From: Persephonella marina EX-H1
GTDB taxonomy: Bacteria > Aquificota > Aquificia > Aquificales > Hydrogenothermaceae
Assembly: GCF_000021565.1 (NCBI RefSeq)
Contig: NC_012440.1
Coordinates: forward strand, 1,256,210-1,320,209
Length of the DNA: 64,000 bases
Reading direction: 5' to 3'
In this document: positions 52,097-62,722 of the stretch, one piece after another
How the letters are laid out: the number at the start of each line of letters is the position of its first letter
Numbering within the stretch: position 1 is the stretch's first letter
Translations under genes and position numbers: made by a program
The notes under the pieces: generated by a model
What the model saw: the letters and a program-made list of their open reading frames with translations, nothing else
The model's database searches: none
Told to the model about the DNA's origin: nothing

Positions 52097-52387
52097 CTAT
52101 TTTGATAAAGACTCTTTTAGATGCTTCCCAGCTTTAAAAGATATACCGAATCTTTCTGGAATCAATTTTTCTTCTTTTGTTTTTGGGTTTCTTCCTATTT
52201 TAGGAGCTCTTTTCTTGACTATAAATGTTCCAAATCCTGAGATCTGGACTTTATGTCCGTCTTCACCTGTAACAAGCTCCTGTATGATTTTTTCAAAGAT
52301 TGCATTGACAACGTCTGATACATCCTTTTTTGATACTTCCGGATTTTTATTTTTCAGTATCCATTCAACAATTTCTGCTTTTGTCAT
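52097..52387 (-). CDS. HU/IHF-family DNA-binding protein
   Basis: 96-aa nucleoid protein. MTKAEIVEWI opens the helical dimer part; VQISGFGTFIVKKRAPKIGRNPKTKE is the beta-arm signature, with the Pro that intercalates DNA in RNPKT; the C-terminal FKAGKHLKESL closes it. Whether HU or IHF cannot be told. Such a protein could bend the CRISPR leaders during adaptation, as IHF does in E. coli, but that is inference. Two bases from the tRNA gene. Confidence 0.95.
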   Translation of the reverse strand: MTKAEIVEWILKNKNPEVSKKDVSDVVNAIFEKIIQELVTGEDGHKVQISGFGTFIVKKRAPKIGRNPKTKEEKLIPERFGISFKAGKHLKESLSK

Positions 52388-52427
52388 ATCCTTCGCTCCG
52401 ATAAATGTTTTTTAAAAATTTATAATA

Positions 52428-52946
52428 TTATAACTGATTGAGATAGGAATTTTTATACCTGATATAGTTCTGATATGACTTTTCAAGCCACTGTATCTCC
52501 TCTTCTGTCAGTTTTCTTTTGAATTTTGCAGGTGATCCTGTCCATAATGATTGGGGTTCTATCTTTTTGTTTGGTGTTACAAGTGCGCCAGCACCTATGA
52601 TGCTTTCCCTTCCAACTACTACACCATCCATAACTGTTGCAGACATGCCTATCAAACATCTGTCTTCTATTGTGCAGGCGTGGAGCATAACGTTATGTCC
52701 AACAGTAACTTCTTTTCCAATGATTGTTGGATATTTTTTATGGTCTACGTGAATTATTGTCCCATCCTGTATGTTTGTTCTGTCGCCAATTCTTATATAG
52801 TTAACATCTCCTCTTATAACAACGTTATACCATATTGAGCAGTCCTCTCCAATCTCAACATCACCTATGATCACGGCATTTTCAGCTATAAATGCAGAGG
52901 GGTGGATTTTGGGATACTTACCTTTATAAGGCTTAATTATCGCCAT
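52428..52946 (-). CDS. Gamma-class carbonic anhydrase-like protein
   Basis: 172-aa left-handed beta-helix trimer protein (YrdA/CaiE/gamma-CA). Hexapeptide repeats VIIGDVEIGEDCSIWYNVVIRGD, and the metal His pattern IIHVDHKK and TVGHNVMLHAC, three His in the usual positions. The start overlaps the small upstream reading frame by 14 bases; GAGGAAGGAA precedes the ATG. Confidence 0.93.
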   Translation of the reverse strand: MAIIKPYKGKYPKIHPSAFIAENAVIIGDVEIGEDCSIWYNVVIRGDVNYIRIGDRTNIQDGTIIHVDHKKYPTIIGKEVTVGHNVMLHACTIEDRCLIGMSATVMDGVVVGRESIIGAGALVTPNKKIEPQSLWTGSPAKFKRKLTEEEIQWLEKSYQNYIRYKNSYLNQL

Positions 52947-53052
52947 TTCCTTCCTCTTTATGTTTTTTTATGAATTTATAACCAACAATAAAGTAAAGGG
53001 CTGTTATGGATATCATGATAAGTGCAACTATGCCTATATACAGGAACTCCAT
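52933..53052 (-). CDS. 39-aa single-pass membrane protein
   Basis: MEFLYIGIVALIMISITALY begins this frame; one membrane helix (about 4-26) and a basic tail ending KKHKEEGNGDN. Its ATG follows the queD TAG without a gap and its 3' end overlaps the carbonic anhydrase gene by 14 bases, so it is positioned like a real operon gene. Too short for family recognition. Confidence 0.6.
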   Translation of the reverse strand: MEFLYIGIVALIMISITALYFIVGYKFIKKHKEEGNGDN

Positions 53053-53538
53053 CTACTTTCCCTTGTAAACAGCTTTTCCGGTTTCTGTTTCCCATATTGT
53101 TACAGATACAACCTTTATCTCATCAAGAAGGCCAGCTTCTCTCAGTTTATCTTCTAAAAAGTCATATATGTATTTTGCAAGTGCTTCTGCTGTTGGACAG
53201 AAATCAACTACTGTTAGTTTTAAAAAACCAAAGTTTTCCTTGAATTTTGGAAATAGAGGATCATTTTTGTCTATTATAAATGAGTGATCAAGCTGGTTGT
53301 CTATAAGATCTTTTAGGGCTGATTTTATATGGTAAAAATCTATTACCATCTCCTGCTCATTTAATTTATCAGATCCTACAGTTACTTCAACTTTATAACT
53401 GTGACCGTGAATGTTGATACACGGGTTAGGTGGTATCTCATCAGCCATAAGTTTTGCACCTTTACCAGAAGAGAGATTCTGCTTCCATACCCTGTGTCCT
53501 GCCTCAAATTTAAATCTTTTTGTTATCTCATATCTCAT
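53053..53538 (-). CDS. queD: 6-carboxy-5,6,7,8-tetrahydropterin synthase
   Basis: 161-aa QueD/PTPS-family enzyme of the queuosine pathway. Zinc His: AGHRVW, and HGH in NIHGHSYKVEV; the Cys just before (NPCINIHGH) is the catalytic one in QueD. MVIDFYHIK and LDHSFI are further family motifs. Eleven bases after pyrK and immediately before the tiny membrane protein. Confidence 0.93.
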   Translation of the reverse strand: MRYEITKRFKFEAGHRVWKQNLSSGKGAKLMADEIPPNPCINIHGHSYKVEVTVGSDKLNEQEMVIDFYHIKSALKDLIDNQLDHSFIIDKNDPLFPKFKENFGFLKLTVVDFCPTAEALAKYIYDFLEDKLREAGLLDEIKVVSVTIWETETGKAVYKGK

Positions 53539-53549
53539 CGGATTATCCC

Positions 53550-54329
53550 CTAAAACTGTATTTTATGTCCATCAAAAACAGGACCTTCATAACATACTCT
53601 CACATAGCTGTTACTTTCAGTATCTTTAACAACACATCCTATACAGATACCAAAACCGCATGCCATCTTACTTTCCAGTGAAAGATACGCAGGTGTTTCT
53701 GTCTTTTTTGCCACTTCCATAACAGCTTTCATCATTCCCTTTGGACCGCAGACCATAAGTGCTGTGTTTTCCTTCTCTTTTATCAGGTCTTCAAGATCCT
53801 TTGTTACAAGGCCTTTTATACCGTAACTTCCATCTTCCGTATATACGATAACATCATCCTTAAACCCGTTTTCTTCTATCCATTCAAGCATTGAAAGCTG
53901 TTCTTTTCTTCTTACACCGTATATGGCTTTAAATGATCTTCCTTTTTCTTTCAGCCTTCTCATGAAAAGAGAAAGGCCTGCAAACCCGATACCACCACCT
54001 ACGAGTATGTAATGATCAAAGTTCTCAGGAAAGAAGTTCCTACCAAGTGGAGCGAGAATGTTTATCTCTTCACCTTCCTTTTTTTCTGTAAGAGCTCTGG
54101 TTCCCTTTCCGTAAACATCATAAAATATGAGAATATCATCTCCCTGTATATCAGCTATAGCAAAAGCCCTTCTCATCATTGGATCATAAAGATAATCCTC
54201 AGATGATCTTACCATTACAAATGATCCTGCAGGTGCATCTTTAAGTTCTGGAGCTTTTACTCTTAGGAGCCATGTTATACCTGAAATATACCTGTTCTCA
54301 ACTATCTTGTATTTTCTGTCATATATCAA
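53550..54329 (-). CDS. pyrK: Dihydroorotate dehydrogenase electron-transfer subunit PyrK
   Basis: 259-aa FAD/2Fe-2S protein passing electrons from dihydroorotate dehydrogenase PyrD to NAD. FAD motif PMMRRAFAIAD, NAD motif ILVGGGIGFAGLSLFMRRL, and the cluster Cys set in MACGFGICIGCVVK with a later VRVCYEGPVFD. Start is TTG 54329 with AGGAG upstream. pyrD is not adjacent. Confidence 0.92.
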   Translation of the reverse strand: MIYDRKYKIVENRYISGITWLLRVKAPELKDAPAGSFVMVRSSEDYLYDPMMRRAFAIADIQGDDILIFYDVYGKGTRALTEKKEGEEINILAPLGRNFFPENFDHYILVGGGIGFAGLSLFMRRLKEKGRSFKAIYGVRRKEQLSMLEWIEENGFKDDVIVYTEDGSYGIKGLVTKDLEDLIKEKENTALMVCGPKGMMKAVMEVAKKTETPAYLSLESKMACGFGICIGCVVKDTESNSYVRVCYEGPVFDGHKIQF

Positions 54330-54408
54330 CTGTTTTCTCCTGGGATTGTTTGTGAATAATATTTTATAACACTTTTGGAATGGTAAGTCTGGATGAATTT
54401 TGAAAGGG

Positions 54409-54431
54409 AAGGGGACTACGGTCCCCTTTTA
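54409..54431 (-). terminator. Terminator hairpin after sdhA
   Basis: AAGGGGAC (54409-54416), loop TACG, GTCCCCTT (54421-54428): eight perfect pairs, just past the sdhA stop. The run TTTT after the plus-strand arm would make it most efficient for plus-strand transcripts; for sdhA the tail is CCCTTTC. Confidence 0.7.
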
Positions 54432-54433
54432 TA

Positions 54434-56143
54434 TTAGTACTTTCTTTCCTGAGGTTCGTACTTGGTTATTCTAACATCTATGTACTCTACTTTTGGGCCA
54501 TCTTCTGTGTAGTATGAGAGAGAGTGTTTCAGGAAGTTCTCGTCATCTCTCTTTGGATAATCTCTTCTTGCGTGAGCTCCTCTTGACTCTTTTCTCATCT
54601 CAGCTGTTATCGCTATTGCTTCCGCAAGATCAAGAAGGAATCCAAGCTCAAGGTAGTTTATAAGTGCTGTATTGAAAAGTTTTCCGCTATCACCAGGTGC
54701 GAGATTTTTGTATCTCTCTTTAAGCTCTTTTATCTTCTCTATAGCCTCAAGCATAGGCTTTTCTTCCCTGAATATACCTACTTTGTCCCACATTGTCTGG
54801 GCCATCTCTATTCTTATATCGTTTATATTTTCTTTACTCTCTTTCTTCAGAAGTTCCTCTATCTCTTTTCTTGCCCTTTCCTCTTCAGCTTTCAGGTTAA
54901 ATGTTGTATCTTCAGGTTTATTTCTTGCATACTCAACAGCTGCTGCTCCTGCTGGTTTTCCAAAGACAACAAGATCAAGAAGTGAGTTTCCGCCAAGTCT
55001 GTTAGCACCGTGAACAGAAACACAGGCACACTCACCAACAGCGTAAACACCTTTAACAGGTGTCATAGAAGTTTTGTAGTCCTCTACATGTATCCCACCC
55101 ATTGAGTAGTGAGCTGTTGGTCTGACAGGGATAGGTTCTTCTATCGGATCAACACCTTCAAAATCAATGGCAAGCATCCTGATCTGAGGCAGTCTCTCTT
55201 TTATCTTTTTAGCACCGAGATGTCTAAGGTCAAGATGGACGTAAGCCATCATTCCTTCGCCCCATCCTCTACCTTCAATGATCTCAGTTTCCATAGCTCT
55301 TGCAACCATATCCCTTGGGGCGAGCTCCATCTTCTCAGGAGCATACTTTTCCATAAATCTCTCGCCTTTGTTGTTTATAAGATATCCACCTTCACCTCTA
55401 GCTCCTTCAGTAACAAGTATTCCAGTTGATCTTAAACCTGTTGGGTGGAACTGGACAAACTCCATATCCTTTAGAGGAATTCCTGCTCTGTAACAGATAG
55501 CCATTCCGTCACCTGTAGAACCGATAGCGTTTGTGTTTCTTACCCAGTAAACCCTTGCATAACCACCTGTAGCGAATATGACAGCTTTTGTCTGGATTGC
55601 ATGAACTTCACCATTTCTTATATCTATAGCTATAACACCTTTTACTTCACCATTGTCAACGATAAGCTCTTTTACAAACCACTCATTCAGAAACTCAACA
55701 TCATTTCTGAGACACTGTTCATAAAGTGTATGCAGTATAACGTGACCGGTTTTGTCAGCAGCGTAACATGTTCTTGGGAAACCTGCACCACCGAAAGGTC
55801 TCTGTGCTATTCTTCCATCAGGAAGTCTTGAGAATGGAACACCTAAATGCTCAAGTTCATAAATTCTCTTAGGAGCTTCCTGACACATATATTCTATCGC
55901 ATCCTGATCTCCCAGATAGTCACTTCCCTTAACAGTATCAAAGGTATGAACTTCAGGGCTGTCTGAGGCGTCAACGTTAGCAAGGGCAGCGTTTATTCCT
56001 CCCTGTGCTGCACCTGTATGGGATCTTGTGGGATATACTTTCGTTACTACACCAACCTTTACATCTTTTGCTTTACTTGCTTCAAGGGCTGCCATCAGTC
56101 CTGCACCACCAGCACCTACAATCAAAACATCATACTTAAGCAT
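54434..56143 (-). CDS. sdhA: Succinate dehydrogenase/fumarate reductase flavoprotein subunit
   Basis: 569-aa flavoprotein. FAD Rossmann motif VLIVGAGGAGLMAALEA; SHTGAAQGGINAAL with the His of covalent FAD attachment; HPTGL and the catalytic Arg region GEGGYLINNKGERFM; HYSMGGIHV and SVHGANRLGGNSLLDLVVFG. No iron-sulfur subunit gene adjoins. In Aquificales it may run in the reductive direction (reverse TCA cycle). AAGGAGGG lies before the ATG. SdhA versus FrdA cannot be decided. Confidence 0.95.
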   Translation of the reverse strand: MLKYDVLIVGAGGAGLMAALEASKAKDVKVGVVTKVYPTRSHTGAAQGGINAALANVDASDSPEVHTFDTVKGSDYLGDQDAIEYMCQEAPKRIYELEHLGVPFSRLPDGRIAQRPFGGAGFPRTCYAADKTGHVILHTLYEQCLRNDVEFLNEWFVKELIVDNGEVKGVIAIDIRNGEVHAIQTKAVIFATGGYARVYWVRNTNAIGSTGDGMAICYRAGIPLKDMEFVQFHPTGLRSTGILVTEGARGEGGYLINNKGERFMEKYAPEKMELAPRDMVARAMETEIIEGRGWGEGMMAYVHLDLRHLGAKKIKERLPQIRMLAIDFEGVDPIEEPIPVRPTAHYSMGGIHVEDYKTSMTPVKGVYAVGECACVSVHGANRLGGNSLLDLVVFGKPAGAAAVEYARNKPEDTTFNLKAEEERARKEIEELLKKESKENINDIRIEMAQTMWDKVGIFREEKPMLEAIEKIKELKERYKNLAPGDSGKLFNTALINYLELGFLLDLAEAIAITAEMRKESRGAHARRDYPKRDDENFLKHSLSYYTEDGPKVEYIDVRITKYEPQERKY

Positions 56144-56238
56144 AAGAACCCTCCTTACATAAAAACTAAAAGTTTTGTTTTAATTATAAATCAACAAAAA
56201 AATATTTTCTATAATTGAGATTAATTATCATGTGAAAC

Positions 56239-57528
<1,290 letters not shown>

Positions 57529-57554
57529 CTACACCTCTCCTGTATTCTCTTTTG

Positions 57555-58835
57555 TTATTCTGTTATTAAAGAAGCCATAGCATCTTCTTCAAGCTTTGTT
57601 ATGTAGCTGTAGTCTTCCCTTTCTTTGATCAGGTAAAAGCTGTTGTCAGAAACGAGAACCTCAGCAGCCCTTGGTCTGACATTGTAGTTTGAAGACATAG
57701 AAGAACCATAAGCACCAGCACTCATAACAGCAAGATAGTCTTTTCTCTGGACATCATCAATCTCCCTGTCAAGGGCGAAGAAATCACCTGTCTCGCATAT
57801 CGGACCAACAATATCAGCTACAACCTTTCTTTCCTTTTTCTCAACTGAGAGTATATGATGGTAAGCGTTGTACATAGCAGGTCTTAGAAGATCGTTCATA
57901 CCTGAGTCAACGATTATAAAATGTTTATCACCTTTATTTTTCAGAAAAACGACCTGTGTTATTAAAGCTCCTGCCTCCCCTATTAGCGATCTACCCGGTT
58001 CTATTATAAGTCTGAGTCCTGTTGTTCTTACTATAGGTATAACGGCTTTTGCAAGATCCTCAGGTGTAGGTGGATTATCCTCAGGTCTGTATCTTATCCC
58101 TATACCTCCACCTATATCAAAATGCTGTAGCTCAATACCTTCTTTTTTTAGTCTGAAAACAAGCTCCGCTGTTTTTTCAACAGCTTCAACATAAGGAGAG
58201 ATCTCCATTATCTGCGATCCTATATGGCAGTGTATACCTATAACATCAATATTTTTTTTCTTTACAGCTTTTCTGTAAACATTAAGAGCCTCGTCAATAT
58301 CAATACCGAATTTGCTTTTTCTGAGCCCGGTTGATATGTACGGATGTGTTTTTGGATCTACATCAGGATTTACCCTTATTGATATCCTGACAGTTTTGTT
58401 CAGTTTTTCAGCAAGCTCATCAAGAACATCTATCTCCATCTCGCTTTCAACATTAAATGAGAGAATGTTCTCCCTTATAGCATACTCAAGCTCAAAGTCT
58501 GTTTTTCCAACACCTGCATAAACTATCTTGTTTGATGGAAATCCTGCTTTTTTTGCCTTATAAAGCTCTCCACCTGAAACTATATCAAGTCCAAGATCGT
58601 TTTCTTCAAAGATCTTAAGTATGGAAAGATTGGAGTTTGCTTTTGCTGCGTAGCATATTAATGTGTTGTATTCTTCAAAAGCTTTTTTGTACTGATCTAT
58701 TCTGTCTAATATAGCCTGCTTGCTGTATAGGTAGAAAGGTGTTCCAACCTTTGAGGCTATCTCCTTAATAGGAATGTTTTCACAAAAAAGCTGATTTTCT
58801 CTGTAATAGAAATACCTACTAAATCCTTCTTCCAT
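57555..58835 (-). CDS. lysA: Diaminopimelate decarboxylase
   Basis: 426-aa PLP enzyme making lysine. PLP Lys in CYAAKANSNLSIL; HCHIGSQI; DIGGGIGIRY (Gly loop for the phosphate); EPGRSLIGEAG; and the other-subunit Cys in GPICETGDFFA. Divergent from minC. Normal length. Confidence 0.97.
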   Translation of the reverse strand: MEEGFSRYFYYRENQLFCENIPIKEIASKVGTPFYLYSKQAILDRIDQYKKAFEEYNTLICYAAKANSNLSILKIFEENDLGLDIVSGGELYKAKKAGFPSNKIVYAGVGKTDFELEYAIRENILSFNVESEMEIDVLDELAEKLNKTVRISIRVNPDVDPKTHPYISTGLRKSKFGIDIDEALNVYRKAVKKKNIDVIGIHCHIGSQIMEISPYVEAVEKTAELVFRLKKEGIELQHFDIGGGIGIRYRPEDNPPTPEDLAKAVIPIVRTTGLRLIIEPGRSLIGEAGALITQVVFLKNKGDKHFIIVDSGMNDLLRPAMYNAYHHILSVEKKERKVVADIVGPICETGDFFALDREIDDVQRKDYLAVMSAGAYGSSMSSNYNVRPRAAEVLVSDNSFYLIKEREDYSYITKLEEDAMASLITE

Positions 58836-58918
58836 CTAAATCTTTTGCCTCCAGATTAAACTTGGTTTAAAATATATATGATAAATAATACTACGAGTTT
58901 TCACAAGAGAGTAGAACT

Positions 58919-59518
58919 TTGGGATTGGAAATTAAAGGTGTAACTATTCCAGCTTTGATGATAAAGCTGGACAAAAGCAGATCTTTTGAGGAAAATCTTG
59001 AGGAACTTGAAAAAAAACTCTCATCAGCTTTTTTCCAGGGTTCTGTTTCTGTAGTTGATCTTTCAGATATGGAACTTTCTGAGGATCAGAAGGAAAAGAT
59101 AGAAAGCATCCTCAAAAAGTACAATTCCAAGGTTTTAGGTTATAGAACATCAGACAAAAGATCTGAGAAAAGGTCTATCAGTAATGTTTCTGAAAAAAAA
59201 TCTCTGAAGATAATAAATAAAACTCTCAGAAGCGGGCAGAGAGTTGAGTATGATGGTGATATCCTTATTATAGGGGATGTTAATCCGGATGCTTATGTTA
59301 TAGCTTCTGGGAATATTATAGTAATGGGAACACTTAGAGGTATCGTTCATGCAGGAGCAAATGGTGATGAGACAGCTGTTATAATGGCCTTAAAGTTAAA
59401 ACCACAACAGCTAAGGATAGCAAGTTATCTCACAAGATCACCTGATGAGATGGAAGAACCGGAATATCCAGAAAAGGCATATATTGAAGATAATCAGATT
59501 TATATTGATAAAATTTGA
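58919..59518 (+). CDS. minC: Septum-site inhibitor MinC
   Basis: 199-aa FtsZ polymerisation inhibitor. The N-terminal domain is short; the C-terminal right-handed beta-helix is clear: LRSGQRVEYDGDILIIGDVN, AYVIASGNIIVMGTLRGIVHAG. The start is TTG 58919 (or TTG 58925); no ATG is available. Twenty bases before minD. Positions division with MinD and MinE. Confidence 0.93.
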   Translation: MGLEIKGVTIPALMIKLDKSRSFEENLEELEKKLSSAFFQGSVSVVDLSDMELSEDQKEKIESILKKYNSKVLGYRTSDKRSEKRSISNVSEKKSLKIINKTLRSGQRVEYDGDILIIGDVNPDAYVIASGNIIVMGTLRGIVHAGANGDETAVIMALKLKPQQLRIASYLTRSPDEMEEPEYPEKAYIEDNQIYIDKI

Positions 59519-59537
59519 AATACCTTTGAGGTAAAAA

Positions 59538-60350
59538 ATGATGGAAGAGAGAAAAAACGGTAAAAACGCAAGGGTTTTTGTAGTAACCTCAGGTAAAGGG
59601 GGAGTAGGAAAGACAACTGTAACAGCCAATGTGGCTACCTCCCTTGCAAAGATGGGCAAAAAGGTTCTTACAATTGATGCTGATATAGGACTTAGAAATC
59701 TTGATATGATACTTGGACTTGAGAACAGGATCGTTTATGACATTGTTGATGTTGTTGAGGGTAGAGTTTCACCTGAAAAAGCTTTTGTTAAGGATAAAAG
59801 AGGACTCTCTCTCTATCTTCTCCCTGCTGCACAGACAAAGGATAAGGAAGCGGTGAAACCTGAACAGCTTGTTGAGATAATAGAGGCAGTAAGGGAACAG
59901 TTTGATTATATATTTATAGACTCTCCTGCAGGTATAGAGGGAGGTTTCAAGACAGCTGCAGCTCCTGCAGATGAAGCACTGGTAGTCACAAATCCAGAGG
60001 TTTCTTCTGTCAGGGATGCTGACAGGATAATAGGTCTTTTAGAGTCTATGGAGAAGGAGAATATAAGACTTATAGTAAATAGAATAAGAGTACACCAGGT
60101 TAAAAAGGGAGAGATGTTATCTGTAGAAGATATAGAGGAGATACTCCACATACCGAAAGTTGGAATAGTCCCAGATGAGGAAAAGATGGTTGATTTCACA
60201 AATAAAGGGGAGCCTATAGTACTTTATGCTGAAAACTCACCGGCTGGAAGAGCGCTTATAAATATAGCAAGAAGACTGGAAGGTTTTGATGTTCCATTTG
60301 ATGAGCTTGAGGTTAAGAAGGGGTTCTTAAGTAGATTATTCGGGAGGTAA
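59538..60350 (+). CDS. minD: Septum-site ATPase MinD
   Basis: 270-aa ParA-type membrane ATPase. Deviant Walker A SGKGGVGKTTVTANV, DADIGLRNLDMILGLENR, DSPAGIEGGF, and a C-terminal amphipathic helix (ELEVKKGFLSRLFGR) that binds the membrane. GAGGT at 59527-59531 serves ATG 59538; ATG 59541 is an equal option. Confidence 0.97.
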   Translation: MMEERKNGKNARVFVVTSGKGGVGKTTVTANVATSLAKMGKKVLTIDADIGLRNLDMILGLENRIVYDIVDVVEGRVSPEKAFVKDKRGLSLYLLPAAQTKDKEAVKPEQLVEIIEAVREQFDYIFIDSPAGIEGGFKTAAAPADEALVVTNPEVSSVRDADRIIGLLESMEKENIRLIVNRIRVHQVKKGEMLSVEDIEEILHIPKVGIVPDEEKMVDFTNKGEPIVLYAENSPAGRALINIARRLEGFDVPFDELEVKKGFLSRLFGR

Positions 60351-60352
60351 TT

Positions 60353-60607
60353 ATGTCTATTTTAGATTTTTTTAGAAAGAAAAAATCTTCTGAAGTTGCT
60401 AAAGAAAGGCTTATGATGGTTCTTTCCTATGAGAGGAAAGGTCTTCCTACTAACTTCGCCGAGCTTCTACAGAAGGATCTTATAGATGTTTTCTCAAAGT
60501 ATCCACAGTTTGATCCAAATAAAATTGAAGTTGAGATAAAAAATGAGAATAATGTATATGAACTCTGGATAAGTATTCCATTTGCAAAGGAAAGTGGAAG
60601 TAGATGA
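60353..60607 (+). CDS. minE: MinE topological specificity factor
   Basis: 84-aa MinD activator. SILDFFRKKKSS is the membrane-targeting sequence; AKERLMMVLSYERKG is the contact helix for MinD, and the C-terminal half is the dimerisation part. GGGAGG precedes the ATG. Overlaps hisG by four bases. Confidence 0.94.
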   Translation: MSILDFFRKKKSSEVAKERLMMVLSYERKGLPTNFAELLQKDLIDVFSKYPQFDPNKIEVEIKNENNVYELWISIPFAKESGSR

Positions 60608-61260
60608 TAAGAAAGCTAAATAGTAATAAACTGACTGTAGCCCTTCCTAAAGGAAGACTATTTGATCAGACGATAGACATTTTCAGAAAAGCCGGCATTT
60701 TAAAAGAGGAGATCAACAGCTCATCAAGGAAGCTTATTATTGAAAGTGGTGACTTTTATTTTCTTCTTGTAAGGGCTAAAGATGTTCCAACATACGTTGA
60801 AAATGGTATCGCAGATATAGGTGTGGCAGGTGATGATGTTCTTATAGAAAGCGATCCGGATGTTTACAGACCTGTTGATCTAAATATAGGTGTCTGCAGT
60901 ATAGTTGTTGCAGGACTTCCTGAAAGTAAGGAGAAATACTTTTCAAATCCTACATCAATAAAGGTCTCAACAAAATATCCTAAAGTGACCAAACAGTTTT
61001 TTGGGAAAAAGGGTGTTAAAGTTCATATTATTGAGCTTTATGGATCTGTGGAGCTTGCACCTCTTGTAGGTCTTTCTGATTACATAGTGGACATCGTTGA
61101 GACAGGTAGAACATTAAGGGAGAACGGACTTGTTGTTATTGAACATATAAGACAGTCCTCAGCAAAGCTTATAGTGAACAGGATAAGCTATAAAACAAGA
61201 AAAGAGAAACTTTTTCCAATAATTGAAAAACTGCACAAATTCCTGGATAAAGGAGAGTGA
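60604..61260 (+). CDS. hisG: ATP phosphoribosyltransferase, short form
   Basis: 218-aa first enzyme of histidine synthesis. LTVALPKGRLFDQTI, DVPTYVENGIADIGVAGDDVL, ELAPLVGLSDYIVDIVETGRTLRENGL (PRPP site). It lacks the C-terminal regulatory domain, so it is the short form that needs HisZ; no hisZ is seen here. Overlaps the minE stop by four bases. Confidence 0.96.
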   Translation: MIRKLNSNKLTVALPKGRLFDQTIDIFRKAGILKEEINSSSRKLIIESGDFYFLLVRAKDVPTYVENGIADIGVAGDDVLIESDPDVYRPVDLNIGVCSIVVAGLPESKEKYFSNPTSIKVSTKYPKVTKQFFGKKGVKVHIIELYGSVELAPLVGLSDYIVDIVETGRTLRENGLVVIEHIRQSSAKLIVNRISYKTRKEKLFPIIEKLHKFLDKGE

Positions 61261-61261
61261 G

Positions 61262-62722
61262 ATGGAGCATATCCATTCTGGTGAAAAAACAAAGGTTATA
61301 ATACTCGCAGCTGGTAAAGGAACAAGGTTTAGATCTGAAAAGCCAAAGGTTTTACATGAGATACTTGGAAAACCTATGATCTTTTATGTATCTCTCTCTG
61401 CAAGATGGATAAATCCTGAACAGATCATATACGTTGTAGGACATAAAAAGGAAGAGGTTAAAAAGGCAATAAACTGTGATAGATGTGTTTATGTGGAACA
61501 GGATCAGCAGCTAGGGACGGGGCATGCGGTTGCTGCTGCAAAGGATTATTTCAAGGATTATGACGGCTATGTTCTTATAATGAACGGTGATATGCCCCTT
61601 ATAAAAGGTGAAACGTTGAAAAATGCTATAAGCTTTATGGATGCCCTTGTCAGGTACGAAGGGGCTAATCTTGGAGATATGGCAGGTTACAGAAATGAAA
61701 ATATAGCTGGTGTTGTTCTTACAGCATATATGCAGGATCCGACAGGATATGGAAGGGTTATTAAGGACAGTCAACACAGGGTTTTAAGGATAGTGGAGGA
61801 GAAAGATGCTTCTCCACAGGAAAGATCAATAAAAGAGGTTAATACAGGGATATACATATTTTACGCTCCTTATCTTGCAGAGGTTATTGATCAGCTTGAG
61901 AACGATAATGCCCAGAATGAGTACTACATAACTGATGTGATAAGACTTTTAAGAAAGAAAGGTAAAGAGGTACACTCACTTATCATTCCTGATCCTACGG
62001 AGGCTATAGGAATAAATAACAGATGGGATCTTGCCAGGGCTGAGAACATTATGAAAATGCAGTACCTGAGCTTCTGGGCGTTAAACGGAGCTACAATACA
62101 CAGTCCTGAGACTGTATGGATAGAGTTTGATGTTGATCTTTCTAAGGATGTTGAGATATTTCCTAATGTTATGCTGAGGGGAAGTACACAGATCGGCGAG
62201 GGAACTGTTATAGAGTCAAACTGTATCATAAAGAATAGCAGGATAGGTAAGAATGTAAAAATTCTTGCGAATACAGTTATTGAGGACAGTGTTATACAGG
62301 ACAATGCTGTTGTTGGTCCATTTTCAAGGATAAGAAATAATACCGTTGTAGGATCTGAAGCTGTTATAGGTAACTTTGTTGAAGTTAAAAACTCAAAGAT
62401 AGGCGACAGGACAAACGTAAGACATCTAAGTTATATAGGTGATGCTGAGGTTGGAAATGATGTTAATATAGGTGCTGGAACGATAACGTGTAATTACGAC
62501 GGTTTCAAGAAACATAAAACTGTTATAAAAGATAAGGCATTTATTGGAAGTGATACTATGCTTGTTGCTCCTGTGACGGTTGGAGAGGAGGCTATAACAG
62601 GATCAGGCTCTGTTATAACCAAGGATGTACCTGATAAAGCTCTTGCAGTTGAAAGATCAGCCCAGAAGATAATCCCAAACTATGCGGAAATTAGGAAAAA
62701 GAAGAAGGGAGCTGATGAATGA
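61262..62722 (+). CDS. glmU: Bifunctional UDP-GlcNAc pyrophosphorylase/GlcN-1-P acetyltransferase
   Basis: 486-aa enzyme supplying UDP-GlcNAc for wall and lipid A. Uridyltransferase motif LAAGKGTRFRSEKPKVL, then GTGHAVAAA; the C-terminal left-handed beta-helix with NFVEVKNSKIG, YIGDAEVG and GAGTITCNYDGFKKHKT. I start at ATG 61262, because AAAGGAGAG lies just upstream; ATG 61223 is inside hisG. Confidence 0.97.
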   Translation: MEHIHSGEKTKVIILAAGKGTRFRSEKPKVLHEILGKPMIFYVSLSARWINPEQIIYVVGHKKEEVKKAINCDRCVYVEQDQQLGTGHAVAAAKDYFKDYDGYVLIMNGDMPLIKGETLKNAISFMDALVRYEGANLGDMAGYRNENIAGVVLTAYMQDPTGYGRVIKDSQHRVLRIVEEKDASPQERSIKEVNTGIYIFYAPYLAEVIDQLENDNAQNEYYITDVIRLLRKKGKEVHSLIIPDPTEAIGINNRWDLARAENIMKMQYLSFWALNGATIHSPETVWIEFDVDLSKDVEIFPNVMLRGSTQIGEGTVIESNCIIKNSRIGKNVKILANTVIEDSVIQDNAVVGPFSRIRNNTVVGSEAVIGNFVEVKNSKIGDRTNVRHLSYIGDAEVGNDVNIGAGTITCNYDGFKKHKTVIKDKAFIGSDTMLVAPVTVGEEAITGSGSVITKDVPDKALAVERSAQKIIPNYAEIRKKKKGADE

